Made by a program: the position numbers and the translations under genes. From Neocallimastix lanati (nom. inval.) (taxonomy: Eukaryota; Neocallimastigomycota; Neocallimastigomycetes; Neocallimastigales; Neocallimastigaceae), in the NCBI GenBank assembly GCA_016946835.1, contig JACVTC010000558.1:1-18870 (forward strand): 18,870 bases of DNA. The letters run 5' to 3'. Every line of letters begins with the position of its first letter. The stretch's first letter is position 1. Shown in pieces: positions 1 to 8,725 of this stretch. The notes beneath the pieces were generated by a model that was not told the DNA's origin, searched no databases, and saw only the letters and a list, made by a program, of their open reading frames with translations.

Positions 1-213
1 ATTATTGAAATACTTTACATATAAAATAATTGTTTTAATTATTTTCTTGAATGATTTTCAAAATTAATAATAAAAACCAAATATATTATTTTAATAGACG
101 AACAAGTATTCTTTTTTACTTATTATTATTTTTTTTTATTAATAACACTAATTAAATAATATATGTAATTAATTAAAATACTATATATTAGTATACAATA
201 AAATAATAATAAT

Positions 214-1393
214 CTAATTTAATCTCCTTCTTTTAAATATTCTTGATATTGGGTAATTTCTTCAATGGTGAGTTCTGTATACATTGCAATACGTTCCATA
301 TCTTCATTATTTTTAACATTTTTTCACAAATTTTATATTTTCTTTTTTATCTCCTTTTTCCATTCCTTTTTCTTCTGCTCCTTTAATTTGACCTAAGAAT
401 ATAGTTTCATTTTTAATAAATTCTTTAAGTTCTCTTTCATTAATCATTTCAAGAATTCTAATAGCTGACTGGATAACATTATTACTATCTCCTGTATTTT
501 TTGGAATAATATATTTGTGATACAACAGATGTTCATCCCTAGTAGCCCAATGTCTTAAACCTAACAACTTTATCCATTCTACTCCAGATTTGTCTAATAT
601 CTTTTCATTGAATATTAGTGGTTCATTATTTGATAATTTTTGAATTTCATATGGTAAATTTATAACATAAACTTCAACTGGTGGATTATCTAAAGTTCCA
701 ATTATATTTCCACTTGGATCTTGTAATTTTATTACAGTTTTATAAGATTGATGATTAAAGTTATTAGTATCATAATTATCATAATTTAAAAAGGATAATA
801 ATTTAACAGGTTTTCTTTTTTTTTTCTTTCTTTTTTTTCTTATCTTTTTTTTTGTTTTTCCTTTTTATTTTCTTCTCCATTTTGATCTTGTTTATTTTCA
901 TCTTTTTTGATTTTTATTCCATCATATCTTAAATCAAATCCATATTCTAATAATTGTACTACAAATCACTTTCATAACTTGTTTGCATTTCAACATCAAA
1001 TATTCCTTCTTCTCCTTCTTCTCCTTCTTCTTTTCTTTCGCCTTTCCAACAAATACACCTGCAGGTAACATCAAATGATAATTTTCCTCCAGCATTTTCA
1101 CTATCTAAATATTCTTTCTCATTTCTAATTTCTATAACTTCTTTAATTTTATATCCATTTTCGTCGACATTAGGAAAGAAAAAACTATTTAATAAACTTC
1201 TCAATCGTTCTTCTCCTTTAACATCATTGATTATCAAGTTCCAAGAAAATAATCTTTTAAATGTTTGATCATATGTTGAATCGGCAATTGTTTTAAATTC
1301 TAATTTTTCAGTTTTTCCATCAATTGTTTTAAATTCTGCTATTTTATTGTCTTCTAATTCACTTCCATAATATTTTAAAAAATTTGTACTCAT
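214..1393 (-). pseudogene. PD-(D/E)XK nuclease family transposase (Rpn-like), frameshifted copy 1
   Basis: The ATG at 1393 opens a 144-aa frame (MSTNFLKYYG...) that stops at 959. It holds a D-Q-T-F-K-R-L-F block (about residues 42-49) and the putative nuclease residues D108 and E135-x-Q137, as in the PDDEXK_2/Rpn family of recombination-promoting nucleases. Compared with copy 2, one A is missing near 964, which truncates the protein right after the ExQ motif. The rest continues in other frames, including 313-567 with the block RHWATRDEHLLYH. Further length differences lie in the poly-lysine tract (about 785-860), near 345, near 314 and near 232. The position matching copy 2's stop is 214. I read it as a decayed gene, though the indels are mostly in homopolymers and some could be assembly errors. 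Six of the seven substitutions in its first part change amino acids, which suggests relaxed constraint. Confidence 0.8.
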
Positions 1394-1551
1394 ATTTTTT
1401 TATTTTTTTTTATATTGATTTAAAATATAATTTCACTTTTAAATAATAAACAATAATATTGATAATAAAATTAAAATAAAAATAATAATAATAAATAATA
1501 AATAGTTGTTAACTTACATTATTTATTAGTATGTATATTTATATATTATTA

Positions 1552-1576
1552 TGTCATGATACACTATTGTGTCATG
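1552..1576. promoter_or_regulatory. Conserved 9-bp inverted repeat upstream of the transposase-like gene (copy 1)
   Basis: CATGATACA and TGTGTCATG (1555-1576) form an inverted repeat with a 4-nt loop and one mismatch that could be a G-U pair in RNA. It sits about 160 bases upstream of the ATG at 1393, next to a TATAAATATA sequence at 1601-1610. The same structure is kept in copy 2. Its role, whether promoter, operator-like site or element end, is unknown. Confidence 0.4.
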
Positions 1577-1668
1577 TGGTCTAAGTCAAATTTATATGTC
1601 TATAAATATAATTGAAGAAATTTTTTTGTACATTAGTTCTTGAAGCACCTTGTGCCTTAAGTGCTCAT

Positions 1669-3489
1669 TATCTATTCTAAAATAATAATAATAATAAAGT
1701 TGATATATATAAAACAAAAATAACCAAACCTAAAAATAAGAAAAAAAACAATAATATATATATATATATAAAATTTGATTTATTAATAAATTTTTATAAT
1801 TTGTTATTTTTTTTTTATATTATTAAATTTTATTTTTACAATATATTTTTAATTATATAAACTAAAATAATTAAAAGAACTTTAAATTCTTAAAATTTAT
1901 AACAAATGTATAACAAATGAATGAAATTAATGTAGGTTAATAATGTAGTTAAAGTTTATTTTATATTATTTTTATATATTACTATTTATAAATTATTATT
2001 ATATTATTATATTATTCTCATATAATATTAATAAAATAAAATATAATATATTAATATTATAAACCTAAATTTTTTTAAAAATTATAGTATAAAAAATTTA
2101 TTAAGAAATAATTTAGAAAAGTAGAATTTATTAAAAGAAGAGAAGAAGTAATAAAAGTCTTGTGTGTTATTTTATAATTAAATAAAATAAATGCATACAA
2201 AAATATATTTTTCTTAGTTATATCAGAGTGAATATAATTAAAATATAAAATAATTAGTTTTATTTAATTATTTATTTAAATAGTTTTGCGTTAGTTTAAA
2301 GTTTATTTTTATACAATAAAATTAACAAATAATTTTTTATTAATAAAGTTGTTAAAAAACTTCTTAATTTAACATTAAGAACGTAAAGACAACTTTCAGT
2401 ATAAACATTTTTATATTTACTATTATAAATTGTTTATCAATTATAGTTATTATTATTATTACGAAAGTATGGAAACTAATGTTAATAAATTAAACTCTTA
2501 CATTATATAAAAGAGGTTGAAAAAGAATAAATAAATTTTGAAGAATTACTAATAATTTAACTTTTAAAAAATAAAGAAAGTGGAAGTAAATACTTAATAA
2601 ATAAACTTTTGAAAAATAAAGGAAATGGAAGTAAATATTAAATTAATTAAATTATACCATTATAGTATTAAAAATTTTAATTAATTAATTTTAATATAAT
2701 TACTTAAATAATTATATATTTTTATGTCTTTTTTTTTTTTTAATTTTTTTTTTTTTAATTTTTTTTTTTTTTTTTTTTTTTTTTTCTTTTTTATAATGAC
2801 AAAAGAATAGTACATATAAATTATTATATAAAATAAATAGAAGAGGTTGCTTTACCACCACTTTTATTTATTTTTAAAATTATTACAATTTTTTTTGGAC
2901 ACTTACTATCTTCAGAATATCAATAAAAGTTTAGAACCAAATTTAAATTATAATTACGTTAATTTTCATTTAAAATTTTATTTCTAAAATATATTAAAAC
3001 ACTTGCATTCTTATTTAATTATAATAAATTAAAAAATATACAAAAAATTATTATTATTATTATTATTAGTGCTATTAATAAAACAATACATTAATAAGAT
3101 TATTATATATAAATACTATTAATAAATTATTAAATATATATTCAACTACTACTTACCACTTACCACCTATTTAATAAAAATTTAATTATTTTGTTTTATT
3201 TCATTTATTTTAGTATTTTTTATTTTTTTATTGAATTTTAAATGTTTTATAGTTATGATAATTTTTTATTTACATATCCTTTACACCCTATTATTATTTG
3301 TTTTAGTTTATTTTTTTTTTATTTTTTTTTTTTTTTTTTATCAATCAAAATAATAATAATTAAAAATAATTATCATCATTGATTATCATTTTATTTATTA
3401 ATATTTTGTAAATAAAAACTACTTGAAATAAGCAAAAACTTTCAGAGTACAACATATTGAAATTTGTAAAAAAAAAAAAAAAAAAAAAA
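1669..3489. other. AT-rich spacer between the two transposase-like units
   Basis: No supported gene. The stretch contains AT dinucleotide runs, long T tracts near 2730-2785 and 3308-3340, an ATT-trinucleotide run near 3045-3070, a two-copy tandem repeat at 2559-2645, and an A tract at about 3469-3489 that abuts copy 2 of the transposase-like unit. Confidence 0.7.
2559..2645. repeat. 45-bp tandem duplication
   Basis: Two units starting at 2559 and 2604 share AACTTTT, then an A-rich stretch, then TGGAAGTAAATA, with a few substitutions. No coding potential. Confidence 0.7.
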
Positions 3490-3697
3490 TTATTGAAATA
3501 CTTTACATATAAAATAATTGTTTTAACATTTTTTTGAATGATTTTCAAAATTAATAATAAAAACCAAATATATTATTTTAATAGACGAACAAGTATTCTT
3601 TTTTACTTATTATTTTTTTTTATTAATAACACTAATTAAATAGTATATGTAATTAATTAAAATATTATATATTAGAATACAATAAAATAATAATAAT

Positions 3698-4384
3698 CTA
3701 ATTTAATCTCCTTCTTTTTAAATATTCTTGATATTGGGTAATTTCTTCAATGGTGAGTTCTGTATACATTACAATACGTTCCATATCTTCATTATTTTTT
3801 AACATTTTTTCACAAACTTTATACTTTCTTTCTTTATCTCCTTTTTCCATTCCTTTTTCTTCTGCTCCTTTAATTTGACCTAAGAATATAGTTTCGTTTT
3901 TAATAAATTCTTTAAGTTCTCTTTCATTAATCATTTCAAGAATTCTAATAGCTGACCTGATAATATTATTACTATCTCCTGTATTTTTTGGAATGATATA
4001 TTTGTGATACAACAGATGTTCATCTCTAGTAGCCCAATGTCTTAAACCTAACAACTTTATCCATTCTACTCCAGATTTGTCTAATATCTTTTTATTGAAT
4101 ATTAGTGGTTCATTATTTGATAATTTCTTAATTTCATATGGTAAATTTATAACATAAACTTCAACTGGTGGATTACCTAAAGTTCCAATTATATTTCCAC
4201 TTGGATCTTGTAATTTTATTACAGTTTTATAAAATTGATGATTTAAGTTATTAGTATCATAATTATCATAATTTAAAAAGGATAATAATTTAACAGGTTT
4301 TCTTTTTTTTTCTTTCTTTTTTTTTATCTTTTTTTTGTTTTTCCTTTTTATTTTCTTCTCCATTTTGATCTTGTTTATTTTCAT
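3698..4384 (-). CDS. PD-(D/E)XK nuclease family transposase, C-terminal part (copy 2, shifted frame)
   Basis: This frame holds the second half of the same gene. A Lys-rich start leads into KPVKLLSFLNY, the block RHWATRDEHLLYH, and a C-terminus with GAEEKGMEKGDKE followed by an IEEIT-like helix. The KG-x-EKG repeats and the final helix are typical of Rpn-family C-termini, where they form a coiled or dimerising tail. The nominal first Met at 4384 lies in the lysine tract, out of frame with the upstream part, and is probably not a true start. It is best read as one gene, 3698-4877, broken by a single-base length change in an A-rich run. Copy 1 is offset differently at the same place, which argues for slippage rather than a conserved recoding site. 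Confidence 0.75.
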   Translation of the reverse strand: MKINKIKMEKKIKRKNKKKIKKKKEKKRKPVKLLSFLNYDNYDTNNLNHQFYKTVIKLQDPSGNIIGTLGNPPVEVYVINLPYEIKKLSNNEPLIFNKKILDKSGVEWIKLLGLRHWATRDEHLLYHKYIIPKNTGDSNNIIRSAIRILEMINERELKEFIKNETIFLGQIKGAEEKGMEKGDKERKYKVCEKMLKNNEDMERIVMYTELTIEEITQYQEYLKRRRLN

Positions 4385-4877
4385 CTTTTTTGATTTTTAT
4401 TCCATCATATCTTAAACCAAATCCATATTCTAATAGTCGAACTACAAAATCACTTTCATAACTTGTTTGCATTTCAACATCAAATATTCCTTCTTCTCCT
4501 TCTTCTCCTTCTTCTTTTCTTTCGCCTTTCCAACAAATACACCTGCAGGTAACATCAAATGATAATTTTCCTCCAGCATTTTCACTATCTAAATATTCTT
4601 TCTCATTTCTAATTTCTATAACTTCTTTAATTTTATATCCATTTTCGTCGACATTAGGAAAGAAAAAACTATTTAATAAACTTCTCAATCGTTCTTCTCC
4701 TTTAATATCATCGATTATCAAGTTCCAAGAAAATAATCTTTTAAATGTTTGATCATATGCTGAATCAGCAATTGTTTTATATTCTAATTTTTCAGTTTTT
4801 CCATCATTTGATTTAAATTCTGCTATTTTATTGTCTTCTAATTCACTTCCATAATATTTTAAAAAATTTGTACTCAT
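4290..4877 (-). CDS. PD-(D/E)XK nuclease family transposase, N-terminal part (copy 2)
   Basis: ATG at 4877; 195 aa. The N-terminal block DQTFKRLF (about residues 42-49) and the putative catalytic residues D108 (in SFDV) and E135-x-Q137 (in DVEMQTSY) fit the PDDEXK_2 / Rpn group, whose bacterial members nick DNA and promote recombination. The nuclease core is complete. After residue 160 the protein becomes almost pure Lys/Glu/Asn and ends in KKKKTC where the frame closes. The C-terminal half lies one frame away, overlapping by 95 bases (4290-4384), so a +1 shift, equal to one extra base in the A tract, separates the two. A truncated protein with an intact nuclease core could be made. The family is mainly bacterial, so horizontal acquisition is plausible but not shown here. 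Confidence 0.8.
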   Translation of the reverse strand: MSTNFLKYYGSELEDNKIAEFKSNDGKTEKLEYKTIADSAYDQTFKRLFSWNLIIDDIKGEERLRSLLNSFFFPNVDENGYKIKEVIEIRNEKEYLDSENAGGKLSFDVTCRCICWKGERKEEGEEGEEGIFDVEMQTSYESDFVVRLLEYGFGLRYDGIKIKKDENKQDQNGEENKKEKQKKDKKKERKKKKTC

Positions 4878-5038
4878 ATTTTTTTATTTTTTTTTATATT
4901 GATTTAATATATAATTTAACTTTTAAATAATAAACAATAAAATTGATTATAAAATTAAAATAAAAATAATAATAATAAATAATAAATAGTTGTTAAACTT
5001 ACATGAATTATTAGTATGTATATTTATATATTATATGT

Positions 5039-5060
5039 CATGATACACTAATGTGTCATG
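5039..5060. promoter_or_regulatory. Conserved inverted repeat upstream of the transposase-like gene (copy 2)
   Basis: CATGATACA-ctaa-TGTGTCATG, the counterpart of 1555-1576, with both arms unchanged and only the loop differing. It lies 30 bases from the MULE insertion point. Confidence 0.4.
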
Positions 5061-5089
5061 TGGTCTAAGCCACATTTATATGTCTATAA

Positions 5090-5096
5090 ATATAAT
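5090..5096. other. Target site duplication, left
   Basis: ATATAAT directly before the left inverted repeat; identical to 9582-9588. Copy 1 carries a single such site (1606-1612) with no insertion. Confidence 0.8.
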
Positions 5097-5150
5097 GGGG
5101 GGTGTGTCATTTCGAAAATTTTTATTACATAAATTTGTATTTTGTTGTAT
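5097..5150. repeat. Left terminal inverted repeat of the MULE
   Basis: 54 bases matching the reverse complement of 9529-9581, with one G/A change, one extra T and one T/A change. It ends at TTTGTTGTAT. Past it, similarity to the right end resumes in patches (a CATGGCGTATTATAATGTG-like stretch at about 5165-5190 resembles the reverse complement of about 9305-9340), so an older, longer inverted repeat may have been shortened by deletion. Confidence 0.88.
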
Positions 5151-5239
5151 TGTATTTCGGAAAACATGGCGTATTATAATGTGATAAATAAATAAATGAA
5201 TGAATAAATTATAAATGAATAAATAAATTTTTAAATAAT

Positions 5240-5350
5240 AATAAAAATAATTAAGACAAACGTTTATTATGACTAAAAAATTTTTTTAGAAAATTAAATA
5301 AAAATATATATATATATATATATATAATTACTACCTATATAAAATAATTA
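5240..5350. repeat. Left arm of an inner inverted repeat
   Basis: Contains AAGACAAACGTTTATTAT (from 5253) followed by an A/T stretch and an AT run. The reverse complement matches 6505-6620, including CGTTTGTCTT and TATAATAATTATTTTATATA. Together the arms enclose the AAAAT satellite, making a structure of about 1.4 kb that could be a foldback or MITE-like insertion inside the MULE, or an old part of the MULE itself. Confidence 0.65.
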
Positions 5351-5432
5351 TTATATTTTTTTTATTTTATTTTAAATATTATTAATTATTATTAATACAT
5401 TAATACCTTGTTTATATTATCAACAGAAAATG

Positions 5433-6500
5433 CAGATTGAATAAAATAAAATATAATAAAATAAAATAAAAAGTAGAATATTAAATAAGAAAGTACAGAT
5501 TGAATAAAATAAAATAAAATAAAATAAAATAAAATAAAATAAAATAAAATAAAATAAAATAAAATAAAATAAAATAAAATAAAATAAAATAAAATAAAAT
5601 AAAATAAAATGAAATAAAATAAAATAAAATAAAATAAATAGTAGAATATAAATATAAGTACAGATTGAATAAAATAAAATAAAATAAAATAAAATAAAAT
5701 AAAATAAATAGTAGAAACATAAATATAAGTACAGATTGAATAAAATAAAATAAAATAAAATAAAATAAAATGAATATAAGTACAGATTGAATAAAATAAA
5801 ATAAAATAAAATAAAATAAAATAAAATAAAATAAAATGAATAGTAGAAACATAAATATAAGTACAGATTGAATAAAATAAAATAAAATAAAATATTATAA
5901 AATAAAATAAAATAAAATAAAATAAAATGAATAGTAGAAACATAAATATAAGTACAGATTGAATAAAATAAAATAAAATAAAATATTATAAAATAAAATA
6001 AAATAAAATAAATAGTAGAATATTAAAAATAAAGTACAGATTGAATAAAATAAAATAAAATAAAATATTATAAAATAAAATAAAATAAAATAAAATGAAT
6101 AGTAGAAACATAAATATAAGTACAGATTGAATAAAATAAAATAAAATAAAATAAAATAAAATAAATAGTAGAATATTAAAAATAAAGTACAGATTGAATA
6201 AAATAAAATAAAATAAAATAAAATAAAATAAAATAAAATAAAATAAAATAAAATAAAATAAAATAAAATAAAATAAAATAAAATAAAATAAAATAAAATA
6301 AAATAAAATAAAATAAAATAAAATAAAATAAAATAAAATAAAATGAATAGTAGAAACATAAATATAAGTACAGATTGAATAAAATAAAATAAAATAAAAT
6401 AAAATAAAATAAAAAGAAAAAAAAAAAAATATAATAAAATAAAATAAAATAAAAAAAAATAAAATAAAATAAAATAAAATAAAATAAATATATAATAAAA
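5433..6500. repeat. AAAAT satellite with an interspersed spacer motif
   Basis: More than 1 kb of (AAAAT)n interrupted by eleven copies of a spacer ending in CAGATTGA (starting at 5433, 5496, 5661, 5732, 5783, 5864, 5955, 6037, 6123, 6190 and 6371). Most spacers read like GAATAGTAGAAACATAAATA followed by TAAGTACAGATTGA. Spacing between spacers runs from about 50 to 180 bases and depends on the number of pentamers. Long open frames here encode only ILFYF repeats and are not genes. The regular spacer plus variable pentamer number gives a higher-order minisatellite likely to vary in length between strains. Confidence 0.9.
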
Positions 6501-6504
6501 TAAA

Positions 6505-6620
6505 ATATAATAATTATTTTATATATATAGGAATCTTATATATTTTAATTTTTTTCATTTATTTTTCTAAAAAAAAAAAAAATTAGTTATAATAACGTTT
6601 GTCTTTTAATTATTATATTT
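6505..6620. repeat. Right arm of the inner inverted repeat
   Basis: Reverse-complement partner of 5240-5350; carries ATAATAATTATTTTATATA and TTAGTTATAATAACGTTTGTC. The arms differ by small indels and in the AT-run length. Confidence 0.65.
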
Positions 6621-6930
6621 TATTATAGTAAATAAAAAAATTTAAATGAAAAGTAAATAATTTTAATTATTTATAATTCATATTTTCATAAACGATATAT
6701 ATATATATATTAATTTAAATGATATAAGAATTAAAAATTAAAACAATAAGAGTTGAATAATTGATCCTATTAAAATAATTAATTATTTGCATAGTAATAT
6801 TTATAATGTTTGATCAATATGAATCAATTATTATTAAAATATAATAATAACAATTATAATTTTAATAAAATAATAAAAATCTTTTATTGAATTTAATATT
6901 TTTAATACCATAATTAATTTTGAAAAGTAT
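6621..6930. other. AT-rich MULE interior, no feature recognised
   Basis: Very AT-rich DNA between the inner inverted repeat and the 38-bp tandem array. No ORF of note and no repeat beyond a short AT run near 6697-6710. Confidence 0.6.
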
Positions 6931-7063
6931 ATTGATATTAATAAAATTTATAATTATATAATATTGATATTGATATTAATAAAATTTATAATTATATAAT
7001 ATTGATATTGATATTAATAAAATTTATAATTATATAATATTGATATTGATATTAATAAAATTT
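6931..7063. repeat. 38-bp tandem repeat, about 3.3 units
   Basis: Units begin ATTGATATTGATATTAATAA at 6963, 7001 and 7039; an initial unit at 6931 lacks one ATTGAT hexamer. The copies are almost identical, which suggests recent amplification. It lies in the 3' flank of the transposase gene. Confidence 0.85.
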
Positions 7064-7155
7064 TAACTAGTATCAAATAAATCGGTTTTAGTTATAAATT
7101 ACTTAATAAAAATAACTAAAAGATAATTTCTATTAAGATTATTAAATAAACACAA

Positions 7156-7292
7156 TAGGTAAATAAATTTGTATTTTTCTAGCATTTTTTTAAATTAAGA
7201 TTATTTAATTATTATTTAAACGATTATAAATATAAATTTAAAATAAATAAATTTTTATTTTTCTAGCATTTTTTTAAATTAAGATTATTTAT
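7156..7292. repeat. Direct repeat overlapping the 3' end of the MULE transposase gene
   Basis: About 48 bases, including TTTTTCTAGCATTTTTTTAA and AAGATTATTTA, occur at 7156-7205 and again at 7243-7290, roughly 87 bases apart. The second copy reaches the stop codon of the transposase, so the duplication repeats the immediate 3' untranslated region, possibly including its poly(A) signal context. Confidence 0.75.
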
Positions 7293-8725
7293 TTTAAATT
7301 AATATTTATATCGTTTAAATCAATTAAACATTCTTTCCATAATTTAATTAATTCATTTCTGTTGCATCCATTATAAAATAAATTTATTTCCTTACTTTTG
7401 TAATTTTCAATTAAAATTTTAATTTCATCAGTTGCACTAAATATTTTTTGCTTTTTTTTCCAATTTCCTTTAGTTCTTCTTTGATAATCATTATAAGATA
7501 AGTTTTCTTCTTCTTTTAATATATATATTAATTTATAAAATAAAGGTTTATTTGGAAATATATTATTTAAGTAGCTATTATAAGATTCTGATGCATTGTT
7601 TGTTAAATGCTCTATATTTTCATAATAATTCCAATTATTAACATTATACTTAAGTAAATAATTTTTATTAAAATATTCTAAAAATTGCAGAAAATTATTA
7701 TACTTTTTTTTTTGACAAATTCTTTTTATTATAATATAAATATCAAATATATAGTTAGGGTTTATAAACGGTAAGTTCGAAATAGCTTTATAATAAATAT
7801 ATATATCATTATTATTCTTCACTTCATGATAACATAATATATTTTTTTGTTTTTCTAATGATCTTTTGTAATGCCAAACACAATATTTAATATTTATATT
7901 GGGAAAAACTTTTTTTGCGGCATTAGATATACCTTGTTCAAAATCACAATGAAAATTAATTGTAGTAATTAATGTATTACTCCTAAATTTATTTGCATTT
8001 TTTTTTATTTCTTTAAATAATGTTTCATATGTAGATTGTTTTTTATTTTTTAATATAGAAATGGAAGTAGTGTAAAGCATATTAAATTCCCCAACATAAG
8101 TTCTTGTTATAAATAACTGATAACTAAATTTCGGTGCTGCATAAAATGTACCGTCCGCAAATATATTTTTATGATAATTCGAAAATAAATATACTTGGAA
8201 TGGTGATTGAAAGATTATTAGATCAGTATTTTTAAATATCATAAAATTTTCATTTCTTTTCATTTTATAATATTCTGATTCAATGGGAATATCATCAAAA
8301 CCTTTTATATTTGGAGGAAATTGTTTATTTATATTTCTTATTATTTGGGATCTAATTGTACTATATTCGGGACATATAAGTCCCATTTCTTGAGAAACGG
8401 CATTAAATATATGTTTAGGTTTTATATCCATAGGAATTGAATTTTTCTTAATTTCTTCCTTAATTTTATGCTTTGCTACTGATATAGACACATCAATTTC
8501 TTTTTCGAGATGGTTATGTAAACTTTCATATTTTAAAACCTCCTTTTTATCATTTAAAATAATTAAAGATTTACATTTATTTAAAGTCTTATATTCAGTG
8601 CATCTATAAATTTTTGATTTATCTTTCCTTTGAAATGAAAAATTAAATTTGTGTTTTTTATTAATAATAATTTGTTCATTTCCTCGATTTGTTTCACTTA
8701 TTTCAATTTCTATATTGTCTTCCAT
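7289..8725 (-). CDS. MULE-family transposase with N-terminal FLYWCH-type zinc finger
   Basis: 478 aa from ATG at 8725, uninterrupted. A FLYWCH-like zinc finger comes first: C42, C51 and the pair H70-N-H72, the expected C-C-H-H spacing, although the usual Trp is Arg here (IYRC). The MULE transposase core (about 175-385) follows with a DDE-like triad: D191 in FADGTF, D261 in FHCDFEQG and E380 in NNASESYN. A C-x-x-H pair (C282-V-W-H285) lies between the second D and the E, as is usual in MULE/Mutator transposases. It should bind the inverted repeats at 5097 and 9581 and cut and rejoin the element's DNA in the nucleus. It is the only gene in the element, transcribed towards the left end. All catalytic residues are present and there is no internal stop, so it may be functional. 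The main uncertainty is whether the start is slightly different. Confidence 0.92.
   Translation of the reverse strand: MEDNIEIEISETNRGNEQIIINKKHKFNFSFQRKDKSKIYRCTEYKTLNKCKSLIILNDKKEVLKYESLHNHLEKEIDVSISVAKHKIKEEIKKNSIPMDIKPKHIFNAVSQEMGLICPEYSTIRSQIIRNINKQFPPNIKGFDDIPIESEYYKMKRNENFMIFKNTDLIIFQSPFQVYLFSNYHKNIFADGTFYAAPKFSYQLFITRTYVGEFNMLYTTSISILKNKKQSTYETLFKEIKKNANKFRSNTLITTINFHCDFEQGISNAAKKVFPNINIKYCVWHYKRSLEKQKNILCYHEVKNNNDIYIYYKAISNLPFINPNYIFDIYIIIKRICQKKKYNNFLQFLEYFNKNYLLKYNVNNWNYYENIEHLTNNASESYNSYLNNIFPNKPLFYKLIYILKEEENLSYNDYQRRTKGNWKKKQKIFSATDEIKILIENYKSKEINLFYNGCNRNELIKLWKECLIDLNDININLK

Larger units (their letters stand above)
1..1668 (-). repeat. PD-(D/E)XK transposase-like repeat unit, copy 1 (empty site of the MULE insertion)
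   Basis: The stretch from base 2 to about 1668 matches 3490-5096 continued at 9582-9641, in the same orientation. In the 430 bases covering the gene's 5' part I count only seven substitutions. Similarity covers the 3' flank, the gene, about 220 bases upstream of its ATG, and a terminal block ending GTGCCTTAAGTGCT. Beyond that block (1669 here, 9642 in copy 2) the flanks are unrelated, so it is a plausible unit edge. The unit has no obvious terminal inverted repeats, and its left edge may lie outside the window. It could be a mobile unit or a segmental duplication. Confidence 0.85.
3490..5096 (-). repeat. PD-(D/E)XK transposase-like repeat unit, copy 2 (left part, interrupted)
   Basis: Nearly identical to bases 2-1612. 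At 5096 the match to copy 1 stops abruptly in the middle of the unit, exactly where a G-rich inverted repeat end begins. The missing 60 bases of the unit are found at 9582-9641. The unit is therefore split by the 4485-bp element at 5097-9581. The left edge at 3490 directly follows an A tract. Confidence 0.88.

Noticed and set aside
3469-3489. Poly(A) tail marking retroposition of copy 2
   Set aside because: The tract reads as poly(T) on the gene's strand, so it is on the wrong strand to be a tail of the gene's mRNA.
3360-3548. Minus-strand 62-codon frame crossing the A tract at the edge of copy 2
   Set aside because: Low-complexity Phe/Asn/Ile content and it straddles a repeat boundary.
4290-4384. 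Short intron joining the two halves of the transposase-like gene
   Set aside because: The overlap is nearly all A/G on the coding strand with no GT donor; a one-base shift explains it more simply.
5392-6359. Long minus-strand open frames of ILFYF repeats, hydrophobic like membrane proteins
   Set aside because: They are direct translations of the AAAAT satellite; three overlapping frames all stay open because the pentamer contains no stop on that strand in those phases.
5433-6400. CRISPR-like regularity of the CAGATTGA spacer in the satellite
   Set aside because: Between the repeats lie only AAAAT pentamers, not unique spacers, and spacing is irregular; it is a minisatellite in a eukaryotic genome.
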